Below, one piece after another: positions 16,795 to 25,223 of a stretch of DNA of 42,352 nt (the first letter of the stretch is position 1; each line of letters starts with the position of its first letter). The DNA comes from an uncultured Actinomycetes bacterium (lineage in GTDB: Bacteria; Actinomycetota; Actinomycetes; Nanopelagicales; Nanopelagicaceae), in contig CAINLV010000067.1 of the NCBI GenBank assembly GCA_903850565.1, positions 1-42,352 of the forward strand, in the 5' to 3' direction. Under the pieces are notes generated by a model that searched no databases, had not been told where the DNA came from, and saw only the letters and a list, made by a program, of their open reading frames with translations. The translations under genes were made by a program, and so were the position numbers.

Positions 16795-18212
16795 TCCAGT
16801 ATTTCCCACACTTGGCCAGTTTGCGTATCTTTCACTACAACTCCCAGCTCTAACAATCGATCTCTGAGCAAATCACTATTGTGAAAATCTTTACTCAAGC
16901 GAGCTATCTGGCGTTCCTCAAGCAACCTCTCCGCCTCTGGCGGAAGGGTTAAGTCACGGGAAATTCTGCGATCTAGATCTAAACCTAAAATCAGGTCGGC
17001 TCGGATAAAGATTTGATGCTTGGTTTTTGGAGAAATTGTTGTTTCTCGTTCTAAAAATCTGATTCGCTGGATCGCTTTAAGGGTGTCTAGATCATCCTCC
17101 ACGGCACTCAAAATAATTTCCGTCTCGGCTGCAACGGCGCCTTCATCGAGCTCACCATCGTTTTCCCAACTGTGCATCTTCTCTCGCCACCTATGAATTG
17201 TGGTATTTGCTGCCACGATGGCTTCCCAAGTGAGGTCCATCTGGCTTCGATAGCGATTTTCAAGAAAACATAATCGAAGTGATAACGGATCTAAATTCTT
17301 CGCGGCAACGTCCCGGACGAGAACTACATTCCCAGTACTTTTAGACATCTTTCGGCCTTCAAAAAGTAAGTGTTCGCCATGAACCCAGTTATCAACGGCC
17401 TCTTCTTCGACTACAGAATTGGATTGAGCCCGTTCGTTTTCGTGATGCGGAAATCTCAAATCCATTCCACCCAAATGTAAATCCACATGTCCGTCGAGAA
17501 AGGCAAGTGACATTGCCGAACATTCAATGTGCCAGCCCGGAAAACCAATTCCCCATGGCGAAGGCCAAACCATTTGAGTTCTTCCACCGGCGCTTTTCCA
17601 CAGTGCCCAATCTGCATGGAATTTCTTAGCACCATCATCGTGATAATCGAATCGATGACCGGGTTTTAGTTGATCCAGGCGATTGCCACTTATTTCACCA
17701 TAAGTCGAAAAAGTCTGGGCATCGAAGTAGACGGTCCCATCCCCGCCTTGATAAGCCTTTCCCTTTTCTATGAGTTGTTCGATGAGGTTTTGCATTAAAT
17801 CGATGCATTCGCTGGCGCGAGGATAATTGTCAGCTACGCTGATATTGAGCGAGCGCAAATCCTGGTGGTAGCCCTGTTCATATTCTCTGGCTATCGCAAA
17901 TGGATCCCGATTTTCACTTTCTGCTTGAGCCAAAACTTTGTCTTCACTTGATTCCTGAACTAGGTCATCGCCAACATCTTCGCTCATGTGTCCGACATCT
18001 GTGATGTTTTGAACTAACTTAGTGTTGACGCCTCGAGCATGGAGAATGCGAATAACCAAATCACTTAAGAGAAAAGTTCGCAAATTACCAACATGGGCAT
18101 TTCTATATACCGTTGGACCACAGCAATAGATGCGAACTTCTGTCTCATTGGAAGCGGAAATGAACGCCTTCTTTCGAAGTCGGGTGTCATACAACTGCAA
18201 TGATGTTTTCAT
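16791..18212 (-). CDS. cysS: Cysteinyl-tRNA synthetase-type enzyme
   Basis: 473 residues, class I synthetase. Signatures include CGPTVYRNAHVGN (31-43, with the HIGH-like HVGN), GWHIECSAM, the zinc ligands in FPHHENE, and KMSKSTGN. The C-terminal region ends like CysRS (LLRDRLLELGVVVKDTQTG). It charges tRNA-Cys with cysteine. The homologous mycothiol ligase MshC has a CGITPYDATHLGH-type motif and lacks this C-terminal extension, so MshC is less likely despite the mshB neighbour. The usual TDVDDK segment reads TDVGHM, marking a divergent CysRS subgroup. ATGA overlap with the upstream GNAT gene. Confidence 0.85.
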   Translation of the reverse strand: MKTSLQLYDTRLRKKAFISASNETEVRIYCCGPTVYRNAHVGNLRTFLLSDLVIRILHARGVNTKLVQNITDVGHMSEDVGDDLVQESSEDKVLAQAESENRDPFAIAREYEQGYHQDLRSLNISVADNYPRASECIDLMQNLIEQLIEKGKAYQGGDGTVYFDAQTFSTYGEISGNRLDQLKPGHRFDYHDDGAKKFHADWALWKSAGGRTQMVWPSPWGIGFPGWHIECSAMSLAFLDGHVDLHLGGMDLRFPHHENERAQSNSVVEEEAVDNWVHGEHLLFEGRKMSKSTGNVVLVRDVAAKNLDPLSLRLCFLENRYRSQMDLTWEAIVAANTTIHRWREKMHSWENDGELDEGAVAAETEIILSAVEDDLDTLKAIQRIRFLERETTISPKTKHQIFIRADLILGLDLDRRISRDLTLPPEAERLLEERQIARLSKDFHNSDLLRDRLLELGVVVKDTQTGQVWEILD

Positions 18213-19189
18213 TTCATCGCCCGGTATCGATAATTGTGATGAACCCGAAATTTCAACCTTTGATAAAGCGCGATAGCCGCGGCGTTATCGGTGGTCACTT
18301 GTAGCGCTAATTTTTTAACGTCTATTTGTTGGACCAGCGCACTCATTAAAGCTGCGCCAATGCCCTGACCCCGGTACTCGGGGAGAACGAATAATCTGGT
18401 GATAATCGCCCAATCTTCATATTGGGAAATTCTGCCAACGCCTACGACAAGGCCATCCTTGGCAAGCCCCACATAGGTGGAGGGATAGCGAGCCATAATC
18501 TCCAAGCTGAGATTGACTCCCTGAACTTGAGCCCACGCAGCAACGGGACTTTCCCAAATGTGGAGGTCGAAATTGGCTAACTCGATTATTGGAATATCTT
18601 CAGTGTCGGCGACCATGACATGAGATTCAATAGTTATCTGCCAATTCAATTTTTCAAGGTAGGTATCCAAATCTTGGAAATGGGGCAGGCTGATGTGAAA
18701 TACCGGGGGTAAGGCGCGGGCTCGGTAGTACTGCAGTGCCAACTCGATGGCTTCATCCAGCTCCATCTCAGTTAGCCCATAGGGTGGAAGGCCAATGGGT
18801 CTGATTGAATTGGCTCGATTAGTAACGCCGCCGTTGCTGCGAAAGCGCCAGCCGGCCTGGTCGGTAATTTCGCTGGCGGGCCAGGTTGCCTCAATAGCCT
18901 GCTCTAACTCTTGGACTCGCATGGAAAACGGGGCTCCGGTTCCGGCCTTCGGAATGACCTTTGGCACCAAGCGCCAAGCCCAAATATCATCGGGATTGAA
19001 TTCGATCAGGGCGCCACTGCGACGACGGATTGCCGATGGCCTCTCCAATATCCCCAAGATGTCCCGGTAGCCCCCAGATGGCTCTCGAAGGCGCATACTC
19101 ACGCGGGATCCGACATGGCTGAGGTCGGGTGCGGCTTGATGCCCATGTGGGCTGGCACTCGTTCCTACTTCACTTTCTGAAAGTGACAT
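18209..19189 (-). CDS. GNAT acetyltransferase, CG3035-like (putative N-acetylglutamate synthase)
   Basis: 326 residues. The N-terminal part (about 20-90) resembles an SH3-like domain (GSRVSMRLREPSGGYRDILG, DIWAWRLVPKV). The C-terminal GNAT domain has the acetyl-CoA motif RGQGIGAALM and a LALQVTTDNAAAIALYQRL segment. The architecture matches the C. glutamicum cg3035 family, reported to make N-acetylglutamate for arginine synthesis. An in-frame ATG at 19201 is rejected because GGAGG lies between it and the ATG at 19189, at ideal spacing for the latter. It is cotranscribed with the CysRS-type gene and divergent from fdxA. Confidence 0.82.
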   Translation of the reverse strand: MSLSESEVGTSASPHGHQAAPDLSHVGSRVSMRLREPSGGYRDILGILERPSAIRRRSGALIEFNPDDIWAWRLVPKVIPKAGTGAPFSMRVQELEQAIEATWPASEITDQAGWRFRSNGGVTNRANSIRPIGLPPYGLTEMELDEAIELALQYYRARALPPVFHISLPHFQDLDTYLEKLNWQITIESHVMVADTEDIPIIELANFDLHIWESPVAAWAQVQGVNLSLEIMARYPSTYVGLAKDGLVVGVGRISQYEDWAIITRLFVLPEYRGQGIGAALMSALVQQIDVKKLALQVTTDNAAAIALYQRLKFRVHHNYRYRAMK

Positions 19190-19194
19190 GTTTT

Positions 19195-19199
19195 CCTCC
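19195..19199 (-). promoter_or_regulatory. Ribosome binding site deciding the GNAT start
   Basis: GGAGG on the reverse strand, 5 bases before the ATG at 19189. It lies inside the codons that a start at 19201 would use. Confidence 0.75.
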
Positions 19200-19257
19200 A
19201 TGACCTGGCTCTATTCTGTACCCTTGCGACATACGGGAACCACTCGAAAGGAACATC

Positions 19258-19581
19258 GTGACCTACATAATTGCCCAACCTTGCGTTGATGTTAAGGACA
19301 AATCCTGCATTGAGGAATGTCCAGTTGATTGCATTTATGAAGGAAGTCGGATGTTGTACATCCAACCAGATGAGTGTGTTGATTGCGGAGCCTGCGAGCC
19401 AGTGTGCCCAGTGGAAGCTATTTACTACGAGGACGATGTCCCTTCCCAGTGGAAGGAATACACGGCGGCCAATAGTGAATTCTTCGTTGAAATTGGCTCA
19501 CCTGGTGGCGCCAGCAAAGTTGGCAGCTCAGGTAATGACCACGCTGTGATCACTGCACTTCCGCCTCAAGCAAGCGAGTAA
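19258..19581 (+). CDS. fdxA: 7Fe ferredoxin
   Basis: 107 residues. The N-terminal half has the actinobacterial seven-iron ferredoxin pattern: C9 followed by SCIEECPVDCIYEG for the [3Fe-4S] cluster and CVDCGACEPVCPVEAIY for the [4Fe-4S] cluster. The remaining C-terminal tail is Gly/Ser-rich. It serves as a cytoplasmic electron carrier. The GTG start has AAAGGAAC upstream. The next gene, dapC, begins in the same reading frame just after its TAA, matching the Rv1177-Rv1178 order. Confidence 0.94.
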   Translation: MTYIIAQPCVDVKDKSCIEECPVDCIYEGSRMLYIQPDECVDCGACEPVCPVEAIYYEDDVPSQWKEYTAANSEFFVEIGSPGGASKVGSSGNDHAVITALPPQASE

Positions 19582-19584
19582 CCA

Positions 19585-20652
19585 ATCAAGCTTCCAGACT
19601 TTCCGTGGGATACCTTGGCACCAATCGGGGATATCGCACGGAGCCATCCTGGCGGGATTATTGATCTTTCCCAGGGAACCCCGGTCGATGCGACCCCTGA
19701 CTTTATTCAAAAAGTCTTTGCCGAAGCCGCCAACTCGCCTGGATATCCATTAACCGCAGGGACAGTTCAACTGCGCGCAGCTCTTAAAGAGTGGGCAATT
19801 AATTACTTGGGAGCCAGTGGGGATTTTGATGTCCTTCCCACCATTGGATCAAAAGAGTTAGTGGCGTGGTTGCCAACTTTCCTTCAGGCCCGCACTGTTC
19901 TCATTCCTGAAATCGCTTATCCCACCTATCTGGTGGGATCAATCATTGCCGGGGCCGAAGCAACGCCGGTTGGAATCGATGCATCAGATTGGCCAAAGGC
20001 AGATATGGCTTGGATTAATTCCCCATCCAACCCAACCGGCCGCGTTCATTCCGAAGCCGAATTAAGCAAAGTATTGGAATATTCAGAAAAAAATAATGTT
20101 GTTATTGCAAGTGATGAGTGTTATTTAAGTTTTCCTGACACAGTCCAAGGTACTTCCATTCTTCAAGTTGCCAACGGCTCTAATAGAAATATTTTGGCAG
20201 TTCATTCGCTCTCGAAACGATCGAATTTGGCTGGATACCGCGCTGCATTTCTGGTGGGGGATTCGCAGCTTATTTCGCAAATTCGAGAATTTCGAAAACA
20301 CGCAGGAATGTTAGTTCCCCTTCCCGTGCAAAAAGCGATGGTCGCAGCTTTATCCGATGAAGTGCATGTAGTCGAGCAAGCGCAACGTTATCGAGCCAGG
20401 CGGAAAGCGCTTCAGCCGGCATTAGAAGCAGTTGGCTTCACCGTTGAATACAGCGGAGCTGGGCTTTATATATGGTGCACCAGAAATGAAACAGATTGGG
20501 ATTCCGTTAGATTTCTTGCTCAGCTAGGAATTTTGGCCACTCCAGGGCACTTCTATGGAAGCGCCGCTGCTACCTATATTCGAGTCGCATTAACTGCTAC
20601 GGATTCGGCAATTGCGGATGCTGTGCAGCGTCTTCTTGGATCGGTGAAATGA
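19585..20652 (+). CDS. dapC: N-succinyldiaminopimelate aminotransferase DapC (class I/II aminotransferase)
   Basis: About 355 residues from 19585. A fold-type I PLP enzyme: the PLP Lys is in HSLSKRSNLAGYRAAF (K211 from 19585), with YPLTAGT, SPSNPTGRVH and a C-terminal YIRVAL. DapC transaminates N-succinyl-2-amino-6-ketopimelate in the lysine and peptidoglycan precursor pathway. Start choice is odd. The only standard start is TTG at 19615, but the family's conserved N-terminus (here KLPDFPWDTLAP) begins upstream at 19588, after an ATC at 19585, three bases past the fdxA stop. I favour ATC initiation; 19615 is the conservative alternative. Confidence 0.88.
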   Translation: MKLPDFPWDTLAPIGDIARSHPGGIIDLSQGTPVDATPDFIQKVFAEAANSPGYPLTAGTVQLRAALKEWAINYLGASGDFDVLPTIGSKELVAWLPTFLQARTVLIPEIAYPTYLVGSIIAGAEATPVGIDASDWPKADMAWINSPSNPTGRVHSEAELSKVLEYSEKNNVVIASDECYLSFPDTVQGTSILQVANGSNRNILAVHSLSKRSNLAGYRAAFLVGDSQLISQIREFRKHAGMLVPLPVQKAMVAALSDEVHVVEQAQRYRARRKALQPALEAVGFTVEYSGAGLYIWCTRNETDWDSVRFLAQLGILATPGHFYGSAAATYIRVALTATDSAIADAVQRLLGSVK

Positions 20653-20656
20653 TTCC

Positions 20657-21628
20657 ATGAGTTATTCGGCAATTTTGTTAGTGGGCGGTTTCGGCACTCG
20701 GCTTTCCCCATTGACGAAGAACACGCCAAAACCGATGTTGCCAGTTGCTGGCGTACCTTTTATAGAACATCAGATTGCTAAGGCTCGTGAAGCTGATATC
20801 CATGAGATCGTTTTAGCAACTTCATTTATGGCCGAAATTTTTGAACCTTATTTTGGCGATGGCTCAGAGCACGGCATATCGATCAAATATGCCGTTGAGA
20901 AAACCGCGCTAGGAACTGGCGGAGCTATTAGTAATGCGGGCCAAATGCTTTCCGGAAGCGGTCCAGTGATTATTTTCAACGGGGATGTTCTTAGTGGCCA
21001 CGACCTAAGCGGCCAAATTAGGTCACATGAAATGCAAGGTGCGGAAGTGACTTTGTATTTAACTCAAGTGGCAGATGCCAGACCGTATGGCGCTGTTGAA
21101 TTGGATACTGCGGGAAACGTTTTGGCTTTTCGGGAAAAAATGGAGAACCCACCGACAAATACTATTAATGCAGGCTGCTACATATTTTCTAGAAAAGTAA
21201 TTAGTGAGATCCCCACAGGTCAAGTGATAAGTATTGAACGTGAAACTTTTCCAGACCTTCTGGCTCAAGGCGCCCGAGTCAAGGGCTTTGTAGATAATTC
21301 ATACTGGCTCGACATCGGAACGCCACAAGCGCTACTAAAAGCTTCCCATGACCTAGTCACTGGCGTATTGCATTCAGGTGCGACTCCGCCGCATGAAGAC
21401 GATTGTCTTATTTTGGAGGGAGCCACAGTCGAAGTTGGTGCCACCGTTTCCCACGGAACCGTTATTGGGGAAAAATCATTTGTTAGTTCCGATTCTCTTT
21501 TAGAGAATTGTCTCGTTGGCCGTAATGTCAAGGTAGGTGCAGGATCAGTGTTGCGAAACTGTTTTGTCGCCGATGGCTATGAAATCCCAGCCAATACTTT
21601 GGCCGATTTCAATTTTTTTGGCTATTAA
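20657..21628 (+). CDS. manC: Mannose-1-phosphate guanylyltransferase
   Basis: 323 residues. The nucleotidyltransferase domain (about 1-230) shows GGFGTRLSPLTKNTPKPMLP for nucleotide binding, LGTGGAI, FNGDVLSG with the metal Asp, and INAGCYIFS. The C-terminus has left-handed beta-helix hexapeptide repeats (VEVGATVSHGTVIGEKSFV). It is closely like M. tuberculosis Rv3264c, which makes GDP-mannose for envelope mannosylation. It works with the phosphomannomutase at 26984. Four bases after dapC, then a promoter before whiB. Confidence 0.87.
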   Translation: MSYSAILLVGGFGTRLSPLTKNTPKPMLPVAGVPFIEHQIAKAREADIHEIVLATSFMAEIFEPYFGDGSEHGISIKYAVEKTALGTGGAISNAGQMLSGSGPVIIFNGDVLSGHDLSGQIRSHEMQGAEVTLYLTQVADARPYGAVELDTAGNVLAFREKMENPPTNTINAGCYIFSRKVISEIPTGQVISIERETFPDLLAQGARVKGFVDNSYWLDIGTPQALLKASHDLVTGVLHSGATPPHEDDCLILEGATVEVGATVSHGTVIGEKSFVSSDSLLENCLVGRNVKVGAGSVLRNCFVADGYEIPANTLADFNFFGY

Positions 21629-21663
21629 ATCCACCTTTTTTAGGACTTTCGTTTTCCACGGAC

Positions 21664-21692
21664 TTGACTAAAAGGGATTACAAGCGTGTAAT
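21664..21692 (+). promoter_or_regulatory. Sigma-70-type promoter of the whiB2-like gene
   Basis: TTGACT at 21664-21669, a 17-base spacer, and TGTAAT at 21687-21692. Each box matches the consensus at five of six positions. It lies 60 bases before the whiB start, leaving a leader with an AAGGAG site at 21737-21742. Confidence 0.75.
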
Positions 21693-21751
21693 TCACCCAG
21701 GCATAGTTACCTCACCAAGGTAGCCCATAGGTCCCCAAGGAGAATTCACAG

Positions 21752-22027
21752 ATGTCAGAAATTCGCCCCATAGGAATATCCACCAGCCACCCTGGCGCAG
21801 GGGATATGGAGCCATCTTGGCAAGAGCACGCACTCTGCGCTCAAACCGACCCTGAAGCCTTTTTCCCAGAAAAAGGCGGTTCCACGCGTGAGGCCAAGCG
21901 TGTCTGCCTTTCCTGCGATGTGCGATCGGAATGCCTAGATTATGCGCTAGCTCATGATGAGCGATTTGGAATCTGGGGTGGACTCTCCGAACGAGAGCGC
22001 CGCCGGCTTAAGCGCCGCTCGGCTTAG
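21752..22027 (+). CDS. whiB2: WhiB-family iron-sulfur regulator, WhiB2/WhmD-like
   Basis: 91 residues. Four cysteines bind a [4Fe-4S] cluster: C29, C52, C55 and C61 (C-x22-CxxC-x5-C). The GIWGGL turn precedes a basic RERRRLKRRS tail that contacts DNA. WhiB proteins bind sigma region 4 and act as transcription regulators; WhiB2/WhmD controls septation and division. Placement next to manC, DUF3499 and phosphomannomutase matches the whiB2 locus of M. tuberculosis (Rv3260c), from memory. A good promoter and ribosome site precede it. Confidence 0.88.
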   Translation: MSEIRPIGISTSHPGAGDMEPSWQEHALCAQTDPEAFFPEKGGSTREAKRVCLSCDVRSECLDYALAHDERFGIWGGLSERERRRLKRRSA

Positions 22028-22071
22028 CCACCTTTTGAGCGGTTTTACAATTTAACTTTTCTACTAAACTA

Positions 22072-22164
22072 ATGCTTGCTCGTTTCCTCAAGTTTTTAGC
22101 CGCTGCCACTCTTTCTTGCCGCCGAAAAAGTTTGGCCATACGTCTGGATGGTGAATCCCGATGA
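22072..22164 (+). CDS. Possible 30-aa leader peptide upstream of the glycosyltransferase
   Basis: ATG at 22072 opens a 30-codon frame (begins MLARFLKFLAAATLSC) ending in a TGA at 22162-22164 that overlaps the glycosyltransferase ATG as ATGA. The product is hydrophobic then basic. The overlap would allow translational coupling. No ribosome site is clear, and it could be chance. Confidence 0.25.
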   Translation: MLARFLKFLAAATLSCRRKSLAIRLDGESR

Positions 22165-25100
22165 CCGATAATTTTTTTGTGACGGCAATTCTGGTTTCAC
22201 ATGATGGCGCCCTCTGGATTCCAGAGGTTATTGCAGCCCTAACAAATCAAACTCGGCCCGTTGATGCCATCGTGGCGGTTGATACTGGATCCACGGATCC
22301 ATCGGTCAAATTCTTAAAGAACTCTGGAATTCAAGTTTTGGAACTCGCACGAGACGTTGGCTTTGGTAGCGCCATTGATCATGCGCTCGCCCAGCTCAAA
22401 CCACTCACTGGGGGCGGTTCTGACTCTGTCGAGGAATGGCTTTGGTTTATCCATGACGACTGTGCGCCCTCACCCGATGCCCTTGAGAAGCTTCTCGATG
22501 CCGTTACCGATCGTCCAAATGTTGCGATCGCCGGGCCAAAGATTCGCGGTTGGTATGACCGCAATCATCTTCTTGAAGTGGGAATCTCTATCGCTGGGAA
22601 TGGCACTAGGTGGACTGGTTTGGAACGACGCGAGCAAGATCAAGGCCAACAAGATGGTGGCAACAATGAAGTTTTAGGTGTGAGTACCGCAGCGATGCTT
22701 GCCAAGAGATCGGTCTTTGAAAGCATTGGCGGTTTTGACCCAAACCTTGAACTCTTTCGAGACGATGTAGATCTAGGTTGGCGCACCCATGTCGCCGGGC
22801 ACTCGGTGATCTGTGTGACTGATGCCATTGCCTATCATGCTGAAGCGGCAGCATCTGAGCGCCGAAGCGTCGATGTATCGGAAGCCTTTCTTCACCGACC
22901 ACTACTGCTGGATCGACGAAATGCTGCCTATGTGCTTTTGGTGAATTCTTCTTGGTGGAAATTGCCTTGGGTCGCAATCCAACTAATTTTGGCTTCCGGA
23001 TTTCGAGCGATTATAAATTTGCTCGCTAAGTTGCCGGGATATGCAGCCGATGAACTTGCCGCCGTGGTGTTATTGCTCATCAAGCCAGCAGATTTAATTC
23101 AGGGAAGAAAAGAGCGTCGAAATCGACGAATGCTTTCACCGAGAATTGTTAATCGGTTTATACCCCCAAGAATTGACCAATTTCGGACCACTTTTGAGCG
23201 GGTTGGGAACGTGCTCTTTCGAGGTTTTAGACCAGATGTAGAAGTTGAAGAGAAACTTATTTCGCCGAGTTACTCCGATATCGGAATAATCGATGAAACT
23301 TTTGATGACCCAGAATTAATGGTCTCTCATTCCACTTCTTGGTTCACCAAATTGCGACATCGCCCATTCGCGTTAGCGATGATTTCACTATTTATCATCA
23401 CTGCGATTGCATCTAGATCTCGATATGGAAATATTTCTGGGGGTGCTTTGCCCTTATCTCCTTCAGGGGCGATGGAGGCGATCAGAAGTTACTTAGATTC
23501 TTGGCATCAAGTGGGAATGGGTTCGGCAGTTGCTTCGCCACCCTGGCTTGCGATCATGGGTGGCATCTCTTTGTTGGCATTTGGGAATCTAGCTTTTTTT
23601 ATCTCCGCTCTCTTTTGGTTACTTCCCCCGTTGCTTTTCTTAATTATGTTTCGGGCTTTGAGTAAATTTGACATTAAAACTGGCATGGCCGTATTTGGTG
23701 GATTGATTTATGCAATGTCTCCCGTGATCTGGGCCAGCATCAATCAAGGGCGGTTGGGAACGATAGCAATTGCTCTGCTTGCACCGACCTTGCTTTCGCA
23801 TTTTCCACTAGATATTGGTTTAGAAGAATATTCGTGGCGCAAGACCTACAGATTCGCATTACTTGCCGGGCTAATGGCAGCTTTTTCGCCAATATTCCTA
23901 CTTCTCTGGACGTTCTTTCACCTCATCTCATTTGTTCGCTTGAGAAAATTTTCAGCAATAGAATTTTTAAATTCGGCAACGGCAAAGCGAAGAATTACCT
24001 TATTACTTGCACCATGGCTGATGAACTTCCCATGGTCATTTGCGTTACTGCGTCACCCATCTCATCTATTGATTGAACCTGGAATCCCAACAATGTCGGG
24101 TTCAAGATGGTCCATTCTCTTGCTTAATCCCGGGGGAGCTTCCTCATTTCCCATATGGCTAATTGGGCCATCCATTGTTTTTCTTCTTCTTACAATGCTT
24201 CGCAAGGAAAATCAGAATTGGGGATTGGCCGGGATGGCGATTCTGGCTGTCGCGATCGTATTTTCTTCACTTCATATCAACGGCAATGGATCCACTTCAA
24301 ATGTTTGGGTTGGCACTTGTCTAATTGTTTCTCAGATCTGCGGGCTAATCCCCGTTATTAGAGGTGCCGACGGTTTAATTCCAAACTTGCGAAATTCCCA
24401 ATTTGGAATTGGACATATCACCGCTGCTTTCACTGCAATTATCTGTATCTTTTCTTTAGCGGCTTCGACGGCATGGGCCGTTTCAGCAGGCGCAAATTCC
24501 CTCACCAGAAGCGGTCAACCAGAAGTAATCCCGGCTTTCTTAACTTCGTTAACACAAATTCCGGCACGACCAAAAACCCTGGTGATAGCTAAAGCGGCCA
24601 ATCAAATCCAATATTTCATATCACGTGGATTGGATTTGGAATTAGGCGACCCTGATGTCACTTCACCGCCATCGCCGCAATTGGAGAAAGCGATTTCTGA
24701 TCTGCTTACGGGTTCTGGCGTAACCAGTAGCAAACTAATCGGTGAAAATGGGATTCAATATCTTTTCTTCAAGGATCCAGTCGAGCCTTCCATCGTTCGA
24801 ATGATCGATGGCCAAGGCGGTTTCATCCGTTCTTCTGCTACGAAAAGTGGGATTATTTGGAAAGTCGTTGGTGCGCACCCAAGAGTTTTCTACACAAATA
24901 TTCGCGGCAGAAGCGCAAATCTATCCTCCAGTGAAATCGGCGCCGTTGATAGCGTTTCAGCACCTGGGGTAATAACAATTGCTGAGAAATATGATCGTAA
25001 ATGGCGGCTTATTTCCAATGGAAAATCGATTCCGCTTCAAGAGTCTCCTGCCGGTTTGCCGACATTTACTTTGTCCCAGCCAGGAACGATTATTTTGTCC

Positions 25101-25223
25101 CATGATGGAACCCTCCACCGGGGATTAACATCATTGCAATTGATAATGATCCTTACCCTTGTGGTCTTGGCTTTGCCTTCAGGCAGACGTCGACGCGAAG
25201 TTCCAATCGAGGAACTTGTATGA
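22161..25223 (+). CDS. Large membrane glycosyltransferase, GT2 family
   Basis: 1020 residues. The N-terminal GT-A domain (about 1-290) shows VSHDGALWIP, AVDTGSTDPS, the metal-binding HDDCAPSP, and RDDVDLGWR. It is followed by roughly 10 or more hydrophobic helices (about 400-770) and an extracytoplasmic C-terminal region ending in a last membrane helix and RRRREVP. Such enzymes transfer sugars across or at the membrane, probably to an envelope polymer or lipid. It lies between whiB2 and DUF5719, a conserved actinobacterial arrangement, and overlaps DUF5719 as ATGA, suggesting the two products act together. Sugar and acceptor unknown. Confidence 0.85.
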   Translation: MTDNFFVTAILVSHDGALWIPEVIAALTNQTRPVDAIVAVDTGSTDPSVKFLKNSGIQVLELARDVGFGSAIDHALAQLKPLTGGGSDSVEEWLWFIHDDCAPSPDALEKLLDAVTDRPNVAIAGPKIRGWYDRNHLLEVGISIAGNGTRWTGLERREQDQGQQDGGNNEVLGVSTAAMLAKRSVFESIGGFDPNLELFRDDVDLGWRTHVAGHSVICVTDAIAYHAEAAASERRSVDVSEAFLHRPLLLDRRNAAYVLLVNSSWWKLPWVAIQLILASGFRAIINLLAKLPGYAADELAAVVLLLIKPADLIQGRKERRNRRMLSPRIVNRFIPPRIDQFRTTFERVGNVLFRGFRPDVEVEEKLISPSYSDIGIIDETFDDPELMVSHSTSWFTKLRHRPFALAMISLFIITAIASRSRYGNISGGALPLSPSGAMEAIRSYLDSWHQVGMGSAVASPPWLAIMGGISLLAFGNLAFFISALFWLLPPLLFLIMFRALSKFDIKTGMAVFGGLIYAMSPVIWASINQGRLGTIAIALLAPTLLSHFPLDIGLEEYSWRKTYRFALLAGLMAAFSPIFLLLWTFFHLISFVRLRKFSAIEFLNSATAKRRITLLLAPWLMNFPWSFALLRHPSHLLIEPGIPTMSGSRWSILLLNPGGASSFPIWLIGPSIVFLLLTMLRKENQNWGLAGMAILAVAIVFSSLHINGNGSTSNVWVGTCLIVSQICGLIPVIRGADGLIPNLRNSQFGIGHITAAFTAIICIFSLAASTAWAVSAGANSLTRSGQPEVIPAFLTSLTQIPARPKTLVIAKAANQIQYFISRGLDLELGDPDVTSPPSPQLEKAISDLLTGSGVTSSKLIGENGIQYLFFKDPVEPSIVRMIDGQGGFIRSSATKSGIIWKVVGAHPRVFYTNIRGRSANLSSSEIGAVDSVSAPGVITIAEKYDRKWRLISNGKSIPLQESPAGLPTFTLSQPGTIILSHDGTLHRGLTSLQLIMILTLVVLALPSGRRRREVPIEELV

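Noticed and set aside
16791-18212. Calling this gene mshC
   Set aside because: It has CGPTVY and a full C-terminal CysRS extension, not the CGITPYDATHLGH motif of MshC.
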